Assembly (NCBI RefSeq): GCF_022376445.1 | Contig: NW_025955081.1 | Span: forward strand, 1 to 64,000 | DNA: 64,000 bases | Direction of reading: 5' to 3' | From: Fomitopsis serialis | Taxonomy: Eukaryota; Basidiomycota; Agaricomycetes; Polyporales; Fomitopsidaceae | In this document: one piece after another, positions 32,777-44,516 of the stretch | How positions within the stretch are numbered: the first letter of the stretch is position 1 | How the letters are laid out: each line of letters begins with the position of its first letter | The notes under the pieces: model-generated | Seen by the model: the letters and a program-made list of their open reading frames with translations, nothing else | Database searches by the model: none | Told to the model about the DNA's origin: nothing | Translations under genes and position numbers: made by a program

Positions 32777-34963
32777 CTACCTGCCGGCCCCGGGGCTGCC
32801 GGCCCTGCTCGCGCGCACGCTCCCGGGGCGGCTGTCGTCCCAGTCGGAGCCCTCCGCGGCGAGCTCCGCGTGGCCCATCTTGCGCAGCTTCTTGTCGAAC
32901 CCGCGCGCGCGGTACCGCGACACGATCCGCTCGAGCAGCTCCGACGTCGACACGCCCGGCGTGCGCCGCGTCGGGATGAACTTGCCTGCGCGCGCGGGAG
33001 GGGTGCGGAGAATGCGGATGGAGCAGAGGTGCATTAGCATTGGGGCGCGGAGGATGCGTGGGGGAGGGACGCACCTTGGGACTTGCAGTACCCGTACACG
33101 TCGTCGATCCCCGCGCTCACGTACGGGTCCTCGTCGTGCGCGACGTAGTCGATCTGGTGCTGAGCACGCGGACGGGAGAGGGGTCAGCATGCGAAAACCG
33201 AGGCAGTATGTGCGTACCTAGAGGAGAAAGGACGTCAGCGAATCGGCATCAGAGGGTCGAGGAGAGACGAGAAGCCCGTCTGGGCGGCGGGCACCTCGCA
33301 GGCAGATGGCGAGGCCGCGACGCGTCGGAGTCGAGCGCTGTGCGCCGTCACGCTCTGCCTGATAGTTGGGGAGGAAGCCCGAACAGAATCCGCACGAACT
33401 CGGGCGTTCGTGAGGGAGTGTGGCTTAGCTTAGTTCGGACATGAGCCATTGTCGCGGAACAAGGCTCATGAATTGTCCGGGATAGCCCTTGGTGGTCGCC
33501 CGAAGGCCGGGTAATATCCGGACGTGGGCTCTCGTGCACGTTGGTGCAACAACTACGCCTCGAGAGGACGAAGTCCCGTACAAATGACGGGGCCGTCGCT
33601 GGGCCCTGAGACAATGATGCAAAATTTGGCACAAGCCAGAATTCATCCGGACTTGCGCCTGCCAATTTTGTCCGAGCATACAGGCCAAGAGCTAGAAGTT
33701 GCGAATCAGGCATCCCCGCATATAACAGGGTCCTGTGCTCTGGATGTGCAATGTTGGTTCGTGGGTTCGCGGCCGATCGGGAAATTTACGGAGGCGCTCG
33801 ACCCAGATGGACGAAACGACGCGAGGAACGCAGGCAGAAAAAACAGAGTGCAGGACGCAGGAAGCGGAGAACGGGGGCAGAACACACAGCGGACGGCTGC
33901 TCACCTTTTGGAGAAACTCTTCCGTGATGACCCACGGCGCCTCGGGGACGACCTCGTCCACCCACCGACATGCCGTACTGCCTCGCACCTGCGTCGCCGA
34001 CCATCCTTGGCATTGGTGTCAAAGTGCATAGACGCGACTCACCGCTCGGCGTGGTTCTGGACGGCCATGTTCTTGTGCTCCTCGCACTGCTCGTCCGAGT
34101 TGACGCCGACGAGGAGGTACACGCCGGGGACGGTGCCCTGGGGCGGGGCGTGGTCGAGCGGGCTCCTTACCACGCTCGCCTCGCCGCCCACGCTCGCCTG
34201 CGCGCCCGCGCCAGCCAGGCGCGCGACGGGTATCGGCGGGAAGCTGAGCTTGGCCTGGCGGAGCTGGAGGGCGTGGCCGAAGTGGAAGAGGTCGTACACG
34301 CCGTCGGCGTAGATGCGCGCGGGGCGGTCGGGCGGGGGCGCGTTGATGCGGTACGCGCGCGCGGGGTCCTCGCCGGCGACCGCGCGCGCGGCGAACGCCT
34401 GGATGTCGGCGGGGGAGAGCTTGGCGGGGTCGAAGGCGTCCCTCGCGACCGCGGCGGGCGCGGGCTCGGCGGGCACGCTGAGCGGGAGGGGGAGCGGCGA
34501 GGCGGGCGGCGGGAGCGAGACAGGGGCGGGGGCGGGGGACGCGAGGGCGGGGGCGGTGCTGGTGCTGGCGGAGGAGTCGTAGCCGAAGCCGTAGTCGGAG
34601 GCGGGGCCGCCGCGGGGCCCGGGGGTGGTGGTGCTGCTCTCGATGTCGCCGTCGTACGTCGGCGAGTCGGTGCCGCTGTGGTCGTCGTCCGCGGCGAGGA
34701 CGGCGGCGCGCGCGCGGGGCGGGCCCTTTGCGCGGGGTGCGACGGGGGACGCGGCGGGGGTGCGCGGGGGGCGGGGACGCCGACGGCAGAGGCGGCGTCG
34801 TCGGTGGTGGGGTCGTTGTCCTCCTCGGAGGCGTCGTAGGCGGCGGGCGAGTCGAGCGGGCGGTGGTGGGGTGCTGCTGCATGGTGTGGCGTGTGCCGAA
34901 GGAACGCTTGGAGTGGAGGGTGCGGCGCTGGGGAAGCTGGGCTGCGCTCGCTGTGTCTGCCAT
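32777..34963 (-). CDS. PCT1: choline-phosphate cytidylyltransferase (CCT)
   Basis: Makes CDP-choline from CTP and phosphocholine in the Kennedy pathway. Exons are about 34963-34043, 33988-33905, 33159-33075 and 32985-32777. The nucleotidyltransferase fold starts at [20 protein letters not shown] (HxGH is HFGH) and continues [41 protein letters not shown], and the second signature RTPGVSTSE. Unusual points: about 35 extra residues (PIPVARLAG... to GTVPG) sit between LSFP and VYLLVG; intron 2 is 745 nt; and the protein ends about 35 residues after the catalytic domain, so no amphipathic membrane-sensing helix is visible. The 300-residue N-terminus is disordered ([16 protein letters not shown] is readable), and the frame appears to shift once or twice there (about 34.85 and 34.74 kb), in C-rich runs. 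Confidence 0.88.
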
Positions 34964-35947
34964 CGCGCGCAGAACAGAGGGCGATACAAAAAGACAGAGC
35001 GTCTCCATCGCCCCGCCAGGGAGCGCCCACGTGCGTCGCCCCATTTGGCAGCTCGCCTGCCTCTTCCGGCCACCCCCCGCCTCACCGCCCGCCGTCTGTC
35101 TGATCCCTCTTCTGCCCGCCCCCCGCCGCCGTCGCCCCCCGCCGGCCCCGCTCCCGGCGCTGCTGCCCGCCCCCCGCCAACCGGTTGCAGGGTCCTTCGC
35201 GGGCGATCTGCGCCATCGATAGGAGATCGTCCCCGCCGCGGCCTCTCGACTCGCCCAATCGCTGTGCGATCGTGCGCTGCCCTGACGACCCCTCGCGAGC
35301 ACACCACTGCGAATCGATTGTGGCCCAGCACGTAAACGTCGGTTGCAGACGCATCGCCGCGGCTCCGGCACTTGACTGGCACTAGGTAACACTCTTATTC
35401 CCGTGTAGCCGTCAGTACGCGGAGTGTGTACTACACAACTGCGCCTACTCAGGTGCGTCGTGCCATCTCTCGTGAACGTCGTCGACTGTTGAATGGCTGG
35501 ATGTCCATTGTACGGTCCCATCACGGCAACCGCATCTAGGAACCTCGTGCGTCGTCGCATTCGACCGGGGCCCCCGCCGGGTACCATACAACATCGGTTA
35601 TTGACGCAGAGAGGCTCGCTACAAAGTAAGAGCTGACACACGCCATTCCACCTCAAATTTCGATCTTTTGCATTCATTACAGTCGAGTCCGTAACTCTGC
35701 TCCAAGGATTTTCCAGTACATGGACACGGGCCAAGGCCGAAGTGTGCTCGCTTCACTCGCGACGAATACTGACCCTACCTACAGCCAGACACAATTGCTG
35801 TGTGCATGTGCCGCAGGTGAGTTCGCTTTGTTCAAGTTCTGTAACCTCGCGGTGTGGTTGCGGATGAATATCCGTGGACGCACTCTTGCTTGGCCCTGGA
35901 TGAGCGGGTATCGCTCTGGTCCTTTGTTGAGCGGAGGCGCCCATGTA
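34964..35947. other. intergenic region upstream of CCT and of the tRNA
   Basis: A very GC-rich stretch followed by a normal one. Long open frames on both strands here are GC-driven and overlap the CCT 5' end. I support no gene. Confidence 0.45.
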
Positions 35948-36028
35948 TCCGCTTTAGCTCAGTTGGTAGAGCGCGTCACTAGTATCACCGCGATGACGAG
36001 GCCGGTTGTTCGAGTCAGCCAAGCGGAA
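35948..36028 (+). tRNA. tRNA-Thr (anticodon AGU) with short intron
   Basis: Acceptor strands TCCGCTT (35948-35954) and AAGCGGA (36021-36027) pair fully. The D-arm reads AGCTCAGTTGGTAGAGC. The anticodon stem CGTCA/TGACG encloses 15 nt: loop CT-AGT-A plus an 8 nt intron after position 37 (TCACCGCG) plus a closing A. The T-arm GGTTG-TTCGAGT-CAGCC has one G-U-type pair. The anticodon AGT (read as IGU) decodes ACU and ACC. A T-run lies about 10 nt downstream, as expected of a Pol III terminator. Confidence 0.85.
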
Positions 36029-37077
36029 GACTTCTGTTGCTTTTTGTTCCTTCATCTTCCGCATATGAATGCTGAACATCATGGTTGTAGTCCAGGAAGA
36101 ACTCGATACGCACGCGAACGGAAAATGCATGGCGGAACATTGGTCGTGCCCGTCACACCAACGAAAGATGTCAGTCTGTGGGTTTGTGCTATGCCATCGA
36201 GACTACGTGCCAGCAGGACGAGGAAGTCTGGGGTCGACGCATGCGCGGGTTGATGCATACGGACAGTAACATCGGTGTCTTGAGGCTCGTGCTTAAATTC
36301 GAGGTTGAGTAGGTGGGCTTGAGGTGGGCAGTCCAGGATGCTGAACATCTTGCATTCAATCAGGTTCGCATGCCTACAGGGACCAGATCGCGGATTTGGG
36401 CCCCCCGGCGTAGCTCGAGCTCAAGTGGTTTGCACCCAAGCAGCGCCGAAGCTCTCGCCACGCGCACACCGCCACGGCTGCGCGAACATGCGCAGTTTCC
36501 TGTCGAGCTCGCGGTGCACGAGTCTATGTACAATCTGTCTATGTGCACTGCTCGGTTCTGATTTATGACCACAAGACAGCGGCGCTGCACAAGTCGACTG
36601 TAAGTACGCGACCACTTCCGAAAACCCAGTCGGGTGCGGACTGCCTGATCCATCCACCCCAAGCCGCGCGAGCGGTCACGGAAGGTTCCAGATATACACG
36701 ACGGTGATCGGTCTGTGAAGGTCGCGTCTCCCGGTCCACCCTTCCACGGTTGCCGTAGGCGACTCGCTCGTCTGCGACTCGGCAGGCGGGCGACGGACAC
36801 ATAGCAGCACCAGGTCGAGTATACGCACCTCGATCCCTGTTTGGGAGGCAGCTTGATGAACACAGGGCGCTTGAATTGTACAGTGAGAACCAGAAAGACG
36901 TCTCATCAGTCTCGGTTGTGCCAGAAAAATCGATCCGACCGAGATTCGAGAGGCAGGAGACAGGATGTAGATACGCCTGAGTACGAGGACGATGGCTATA
37001 CTTAAAAAAATCGAGACATCAGAAGGCGGCCGCGTCAAAAAGTCCGCCAGACCCTCTCGAAAGGCTTCAACGGTCCT
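36029..37077. other. intergenic region downstream of the tRNA
   Basis: About 1 kb. Minus-strand frames at 36360-36863 and 36676-37038 are open but resemble nothing I recognise and lack a consistent splice pattern. A T-run just after the tRNA is the likely Pol III terminator. Confidence 0.4.
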
Positions 37078-38217
37078 TCAGGCCCCGGAGAGCCCGAACG
37101 TGTCCTTGACGTTCACACCGAGCAGCATCGCGCCGGAGAGCCATTCGGGCGCGATGTGGAACGCGTAAAACAGCGCCTTCGCGGTGGGCCCGTTGAGCGA
37201 GCCTGGCCCATCGACGTCAGCGAGTCGGTGTAGCTGGACATCGCTGTCAGGCGATACACGGTGGTGATCATCTATGGGCGAAGTCGTGAGAACCTCTTTG
37301 TTGAAAGCGCACCGTGAAGACTCACGATGATGCATATCATGCTGCAGATGTATAGCGCGGGTCCGCGCGGTGTCCGTTTAGGACGCGCCGCCAATGCCCA
37401 GAGGACCTCACTCAGGCCGAAGAACTGTAGGAACAGCACGATGATCGTTGATGCATACCTGTCGTACACGCAGAACGTCAGACGATCCCGAAACACGTCG
37501 ACGTTCACAGCGCACCTCGTGTGCTGTACGAGACTGGCTTGGCTCTCGCTCGCAATTCCGTTGTAGTATAGACCGCCGGATACCCCGGCCAGAGCAACCG
37601 CCAGAAGCCGAAGCACTAAGGTGGCGATCCCAGTACGCCGGAGCAGGGCACGACGTGCCGGCTCGTCCTCGAAACCTCCTGCTCGACGGTCGGAAGCTTG
37701 CTGTAAGACGAGCCGGCATCCCCAAGCGGACCCATCGCCGCGAGCGGCTGCTCCTCCTCCATGCGGGAGGCGGTGCGGCCAACTGGCGGGATTCCGACGG
37801 GGAAGGAGGTGCCCTCTGTCGTCTTCATGACGAAGAGCCGCGCGAGGTTGTTGAGGTCCTGCGTCGTGCTCAGGAAGCCCATGCCATACGCGCTCTGCAG
37901 CCAACCGACGAAGAACTTTGTGGTGCGGATGTTGGGCTTCTCAGCCTCGGCAGCACGAATGGCGAAGTCGGCAATTCTTGACAAACAAGTCGCATCAGCA
38001 GGTTGCAGAGGGTTCGACAGACGTATACTCACCGCTCCACCGAGAATATCACGGTGCCTAAGATCATAAGCGTTCGTGACCGCTTGTTGACCATCCGGTA
38101 GATTCCAACTGGAGCGGTGATAGCATAGAGAATTGTAAAGAACAAGGCCGGAGCAAAATCATGAGGAAAAGGAATGCCTCCAATGGGCGAAGGAAACTTG
38201 TGATCACCAGAAGACAT
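37078..38217 (-). CDS. multi-pass membrane protein, copy 1 (two apparent frameshifts)
   Basis: Paralogue of the gene at 56164. ATG 38217. Exon 1 encodes GDHKFPSPIGGIPFPHDFAP, then hydrophobic FFTILYAITAPVGIY. The next exon has IADFAIRAAEAEKPNIRT, NNLARLFVMKTTEGTSF, LRLLAVALAGVSGGLYYNG. Then STIIVLFLQFFGLSEVLWAL and ALYICSMICIIVSL, and finally GPTAKALFYAFHIAPEWLSG before TGA at 37078. I count about six or seven hydrophobic segments. The family is known to me only as an uncharacterised Agaricomycete membrane protein. The frame breaks at about 37672 (AAA on plus, a T missing from the coding run) and about 37207 (CCC where copy 2 implies a run of four). With these two bases missing it cannot be translated as read. 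Confidence 0.75.
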
Positions 38218-39986
38218 AGGATGAACGGAGAAAGGGTGATGAAGGTACCAGCCGACAGTGCATGATGTCTCCTTTATACGGTGTGAGTAATGGGGACAAA
38301 TTTGAGTCGCGGATAGACTGCCTCATTTCGAGTATGCGATACGGAGGCGTGGTATGCAGGCGATCAGCGCCCCTCAGGCTGTCAATATATGCATCGGGGA
38401 TCGCTCGGGGAGCCTCGGGGAACTGCCACTGCCTGTCACCCACAAGCGCCGCAGCGATGCGGCTAACTGGGCCAGCAGCCCTAGTCCATACACGACGGGA
38501 GCATGACTTACCTCAAGGCAGACGGTATCCTGCTTCATTGCACCAATGGCGACCACCATAGCAGCGCCATTGGTAAGTAGAGTGGGCGCAATTCGTATCG
38601 CAGCCCGAGGATCGGCATTATCCTAAGTCGCGTCGGAGGTCGCTGCCATTGGTGCTACTAATTGACGCGTGCAGAGCGACAAATGATGCTGTTGCATCGC
38701 TATAACTCGGACGCAACTCACTGGGTAATATCATTGACAGAGTCAACGCATCCTGACTGCTGTGCTGTATCGGCGCTTCCAGTGGTGTTCTTGAACGAGA
38801 ACAGTGTGAACCTGATAGTCAGTGATAGATCTTGAGTACGGATCTGCTGTGAGTCCAACCAACTGATCAACTCCGGCGGTGTGCTTTGAGCCTGCTAGCC
38901 CCGTTCAAGCATGCAGGATGACGATCTGCAAACAGTGGCCCCGTGTAATCAGATGCGGCACGAAAGGAGTCTGTGACGTACTTATTAGTACTTCGCCTGC
39001 ACTGCGTGCCGTATCGCATATGGCCGAATGATGGTTGGTGAAGACGCCAGGTACTGAAACATGCCATCGCCGACAGCTGTCGCGAGAGCGGCTGATGGAC
39101 TTCTGCGCAAGATCGACTGGACGGCGTTGCAAGACGGATGCCAGCAATCGACCCCTTGGGTGAATGTTCAAACTATCGCCATGAAGATGCGAGGCCAACG
39201 CGAAAAGACGCGATAGCCTAAGTAATAGGCCATCGATGGGTGCTCTACAATGATTACCAATGAGTAGTTTGACATCGCATAACAAAAAATCCGCTCGCTC
39301 ACCGAACCAGCGCCATGCAGATGGGAAGATGGAGCGTCGGGCTGAGCATGCTGGTGTAGAGGAAGATCGTATTTGACCTGCGAAACTGAATCAGTCAGCT
39401 CAATGCGATGCAACTGTGAACAGAAACAACACGGAAAACGGGAGAAATCAACGGCAGACCAGGGTATAGAAGTCCCCGCAGCAAATCCAGACAGTACCTT
39501 AATTTGTGAACGGGTGTATTGAGCAATGTACAGTACACACGTGTCACGGTACTGCTACAAACACGCGAAGCACGGAAAGCGGAAAGTAGCCTGAGTCACA
39601 GACTCGTGCACGCACGCACAGCCATGACAGGAGACCACCGCCGCGAAGCTCTAGATGCGGGCAGACCGCGCATCGTTAGCCTAGCAAGACACAACCTGCA
39701 CAGCACGAAAACGAGACTCGGGCTTCGGGAGGGAACAGTGGACAGGGGTTACTAATGTAGATGCGTATGATAAGTACCCTCGAAAGCCGTACGGACAATG
39801 CAACATGACGGATAACCAAAGCATGGTCGATGCAGAACATAGCGGGTTCCATAGCATGTACAATAAGCAAGCAGACTGCTGCGAAGAGCGTCCCAGCTCG
39901 CGCACACTTCGCACTGAGCGCCACGGTCCGTTGCAAGCAAGGAGGGAGAGGGAGAGGATCAAGCGCGCAAAACCGTCCTCCGTTTG
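38218..39986. other. intergenic region between membrane gene copy 1 and the Cid1-type gene
   Basis: TTTATA (38273-38278 on plus) gives a TATAAA box for copy 1 on the minus strand. A short inverted repeat occurs at about 38540-38556 and 38638-38657 (CACCAATGGC and GCCATTGGTG). A minus-strand piece near 39.3 kb with flanking splice-like signals (ending HLPICMALVR in one frame) might be an exon of an unrecognised gene. Nothing firm. Confidence 0.4.
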
Positions 39987-42900
39987 CTAGCGCTCAGCCA
40001 CGCTTTCTTCCTGGATCTGCTTCTCTTCATGTGCGGCCTTCACAACTTGGTGCTGAAGTGGTACCTCCTTGCGCCGATGTCTGTCCTTGTCAGATGCATC
40101 CGCTGGCTGGGAGGTTGGTGGCGGCTCTTCATGTTCGGGCCAATTAGCCGGCGCTCGTTCATGTTCCAGCAAGAGCGGTGCATGCGGGGGTACAGCAACA
40201 GCAGCCTGCTTACCGAATGAATCACTCTGCGCCGGTGAGGGAGGCGACGTTGACAGCGGCGAGCACGACGGCGCGTACAGCGAGCTCGTGCACGACATCG
40301 GCGGCGACGCGCTCCCCGACGAGATCGACGCGAACGGGGACGCCGGGCGCACGGCCCCACTCCCGCCTCCGCTGAGGCGTGGCGGCAGCTGCTGCCTAGA
40401 GTGTGGGCGAGAGTTCGGGCGGCTCGGCGGGCCATTGGGCGAGCGCGAGCGCGAGAGCGACGGAGAGAGCGTCTGCCCGTTGCTGAAGCTCTGGATGTGC
40501 GCTCGTGGGGTGGACGCAGACGTGATGGTCGAGTTGGAGTGTGTATGTGAGTGCGAGTACGTGACGATCGTCGGGGAGAGCATCGTCGTCTCGTAGCGGG
40601 GCGGCGGCGTCAGCACCGCAGGCTGGGCGAGCTTCGAGCTGCGCCGCAGGGAGGGAGGGAGGTGCCTCGGAGCAGATTGTCTCTGTGAGGGCGACATCTG
40701 CTGAGGGACAGTCGACATATGTCGTGGCGAGGACGACGGCGAGGACGAGGCGCCGGACGAGACGGAGCTGTCGTAATAGTTCCGCACCTCGAAGGGCTGC
40801 TGGAGAGATATAGGAGACACGGGGGACATATTGAAGGCATATGGTACAGCACGGGAGAGCTTCTCCTTCGCGGGTGTTGTTTCGTAGAATATGTTGCCAC
40901 TGGGGATATATGTGGATGAGGATTGCTGCGGGGACTGGTAGTCCGCTAGGGATACATATGGTGCTCTGTTGTTGTTGGGTATGTAGTTGGGTATAGCCAT
41001 TTGCGAAAGTCGTTGGGGCAATGACGTCCGCGCTGGGCCCGACAGTGACCGCCGCGGGGAGTCGATGCGCGGTGGAGGCGTGAAGGTATTCTGGCTGCGC
41101 TGGGCGTCTACGTATGCGGATGTGTTCATCTCGCTGAGTTGCTGCGCAAGCCGCAAGGCCGGTCGTCCACGTATTCGAGCGAGCATCCTGGGGTCTATAC
41201 CACCTTCCTGCCTGAGTGTAGACCGCGAGCTAGATGGATCAGGGGCAAATGGTATGGGATCAGTGTGCGTCTGCCTCAGCTGCTGGCGCTCGACGGTCAC
41301 AGTGGGTTCTCGGTCGTTTCCTCGCTCCTTCTCGCGTCGCCGCTTGGGTGCACCTTCCTCCACGAAAGATTGCACCGAGTGCACATCGTCAGAGTTCGTC
41401 ATGTCGGACCGGGAGTCATCGTCGGTATACGCATCGCTTGCATTGGATGAAGTCGCATGTGACGGTCGAGAGCGCTCAGGTTGCCGAGCAGGACTCAGTG
41501 CAGTGGCGAGCGAGAGGCTTTGCCCAAAGCGGTTCTCGAAAGCGGAACGATCTTCCTCAGGCGCATCAGGTGGCGGGGGACTCGTCCACTTCCCTCGCTT
41601 CGGAGCCATGTGCTCGAGCTGATCCATCGGCAGACGGATGGGTACAGTGACAGGAGGCGACGACTTTGGCTGCTGGGGCGGCGAAGACGGACCCGAGGAC
41701 GCTGTTGGCGGCGAGGAGGGGCTAGACGGGTTTGTATTCGATGGTGAAACCTGGTCGGCAACCGGAAGGCGCGCGGGTCGCATGGGGCTGCTGTTGACGG
41801 TATACGGAACTTGTGGCGGAAGGGGGGATAGACGTGGCGGGATGAATAGGCCGTTGTGTGGTAGTGGGTGAGCAAGTTCCTCTTCTTTGCGTTCCTCGCA
41901 AAGCTGGGCGAGCGCGACGATGGCGCGCTCGGGCCGAAGAGTGAGGACGCGAGACGCCCGCATGAACTCACCGCGTATCTACACCAATTGTCGTAGTTTA
42001 GGCCAAGCACACGTTCAACGACGGGGGGTACATACAGTATAGAGACCATCCCTCGTCACGCATCGCGCGACGTTGTAATCGACCTCAAACGGATCCTGCG
42101 ATGTGTGAGCATGAAACATTTGTCATCAAGGTACGGGTGTGGACTGACCTCTATACATAGGCGATTGCGTTCTCGAGGACTGCCCTTTTCAAACTGCATG
42201 CAATCAGCACCGCGCATATCTCTGCCTCTTAGAACGCCCTACCTCGCTCTCCCAGCCCTTGCTGTCCTTCGTCAACAGGCCAGCACGGATGGATGCTACG
42301 CCATGCGTGTACTGGAATTCGCGGGAATAAAACTTGAAGAAATCAATCAGACTGTATGCACATCCGGTTAGCTATGACCTTGTGCGAGATAGCTCAAACT
42401 CACAGTTCTGCGACGCTGTCCGTGTTTGACGACTTCCAACGCTGTCGCAATAGCTCGATATCATCAAAGAACCTGCATATAGTCAGTCATGTGCGCAACC
42501 GCAAGTCGCACCATACCAACCATATATTATGTCCATTTAGGTGAGTTTCCTCCTGTAGACACCATGAGTAATGCGCAATACGCGATGTGGGCATGCATAC
42601 CTTAGATATAGGCCGGAGGGGAGGCATGAGTTGCAGATTTGGCAAGACTGGCGGGCTTTTGACATGTACAAGGAAATAGATTACAAGTAGGACGTAGCCA
42701 TATGATGACAGTGTGCCTTTATAAGGCGAGTTATTTTCCTACATCACGGTCAGCATGTCGTGCCGCACATTAACTGCCACAAGGCTCACCGTCGCTTGCT
42801 CCATACCTTGACTGCAGAGTGCGCATATCACGAAGGTCAGTGGCGTGATAAGTAGGCGGCCACAACGACTCACGGAACAGGACCATTGTTCGGACGCGAG

Positions 42901-43554
42901 GCGGATCAATCATCGCATAGCACATTAACAGACGTGTGTTCTCTAGTGCCAGTCTATTCTCGAATCCATATCGCTGGCGATTCCGTACGGAAGGCCAGGT
43001 GCTGGATCGAGGGAAAGCTTCACGATCGGTATTCGCGCGTGAGGCAAGGGCTTGACGTGAAATTTGGTTTCTGAGGAGCCAGTATTGCCATTGTGTTCGC
43101 CGGCGGGTGGGCGGGGGTACGTACCTCGCTCGAGGAGATCGCCGACCATGTTCACCAGGTCAGTGGCGGAGAGACGCTCCTCAGAGTCGATGAGACAACA
43201 GAGGTCCATGTCTAGGCGGTCGTGAGCCAGGAGAGACAAGGACGCGCACAGACTTTGCGCACCTGAATTTCTAAGACTGAATCCATTCGCAGTACTGCCA
43301 AACGACAACAGCCGGCTGTCGGGCTCGATAGTACGGATCAGTCGCTCGAGGAGCTTGCGGACGTCCTCTTTGACGGCGAGTTCCTCGGAGGTTGGCAGTA
43401 GCTGGATGACAAAATCGTAGAGACATTGGGAGAACTCTTGAGCGAACCTCTGCCTGGACGCGTGCTTGCGGGGCTGCGGCAGCTGGTTGGGCTGGAGGAA
43501 GTGCTCGTGGGGCGATTGGAGGGCGCTGGAGGGCTGTGCGTATGCAGTAGCCAT
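39987..43554 (-). CDS. Cid1-type terminal nucleotidyltransferase (poly(A)/poly(U) polymerase family)
   Basis: ATG 43554. About ten exons. The nucleotidyltransferase core shows FGSTANGFSLRNS (G-S motif) spliced directly to DMDLCCLI (catalytic DxD), then KFHVKPLPHARIPIVKLS. The PAP-associated part is ENRLALENTRLLMCYA, VWSKRRKINSPYKGTLSSYG, YVLLVIYFLVHV, PPVLPNLQ, NIWFFDDIELLRQRW, FFKFYSREFQYTHG and IRAGLLTKDSKGW. Then DPFEVDYNVARCVTRDGLYT and a 650-residue, Ser/Pro/Gln-rich disordered tail from 41963 to 39987. Cid1-like enzymes uridylate or adenylate RNAs; the substrate cannot be told from sequence. One base appears missing near 42965, between GIASDM and the ENRLALENTR block. The long tail is unusual for the core enzyme but common in Agaricomycete versions. 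Confidence 0.85.
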
Positions 43555-44516
43555 GGAGAGGCCTGCGACGGTGCGCGGTCTGGCGGGGAGCGAGCAAGAA
43601 GGGCGGCCTGTGCTGTGGCGGGGGACGCTGTGGCCGGGCGACGCTTGCAGAGAGGGCGAGGTGATGAGCACGCCCGCCTTCCCGCCATATTCTTATCCCA
43701 TATTTGGAAACCATCCTACCGACGGCATCCCCCGTCACGTGCCGTGGTCAGTACGCGACGCGCTGATCGCCGGGTGGCTGAGTCCGGACACTTCCTCGCC
43801 ACCAGTGCGGTCCCACTGGCCCTGCGGCTGCGTGTCAAAGCACACTTACGATGCATTCCAGGCCGCTATGTTCAGGAATGCAGAACACAATCATAACGCA
43901 GGGCTACGAACGGAAGGAACAGACGAGTCATCGCTGAATGCCAAATAGAGTATGGCATGAGAACACATGCACAGAAGCCGCGAATATGTAGGACAGTTCT
44001 GTGCGCTTCAGAACGCGTGCAACAGGACGTCAGAAGGGCTATCCCTTGGCCCAGACGCGCTTTTATCTTTGCGCTCAGCACGAGTATCTTCGCACTTCCG
44101 ACATGCACTGACTCGCCGCAGAATGTCGCGGACGACTGAAACGCGGCGTCCCAGGCAGCCGGCGGCCCTCTCATCTGTCCTGGGAGCGGTTCAGGTGTTC
44201 TCCGCCCACGTCCTGCGAAACACGCCACAGACCAAGTTGCGGTTCGGCGGGGCGCACTCCCGGTGACCAATTCAATCATGGGAACGATCGAGCACACTAA
44301 TGAGAGCGAACACACGGAGAATGAAGTGATCCATGCGCGCACCACGACCCCAACAGTCAGGAGACTCGGAGGCAGACTTATCGTCAATATGGTAGCAGAT
44401 CGGGAGCATGCAATGCAAGGCCGTGTGTGAGGAAAAACCGAATCGTCACTTTTGTCTGTATTTCTGCGTCTTTTTCTGATTCTAGCTATTTTCTGTGCGA
44501 TGTTTATCTTCCCTCG
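43555..44516. other. intergenic region between the Cid1-type gene and PAN3
   Basis: Upstream of the Cid1-type start and downstream of PAN3. Frames here (for example 43872-44387 minus) carry no recognisable domain. Confidence 0.45.

Noticed and set aside
33340..33900. A separate gene or transposon inside the long CCT intron
   Set aside because: Short inverted stretches exist (CGGACATGAGCC and GGCTCATG), but no TIR pair, target duplication or protein match could be found.
34019..35734. 571-codon minus-strand open frame, a 289-codon plus-strand frame (33970-34839) and other long frames
   Set aside because: Only the pieces that match CCT are real. The rest are Arg/Pro/Gly/Ala-rich and result from very high GC content, which removes stop codons on both strands.
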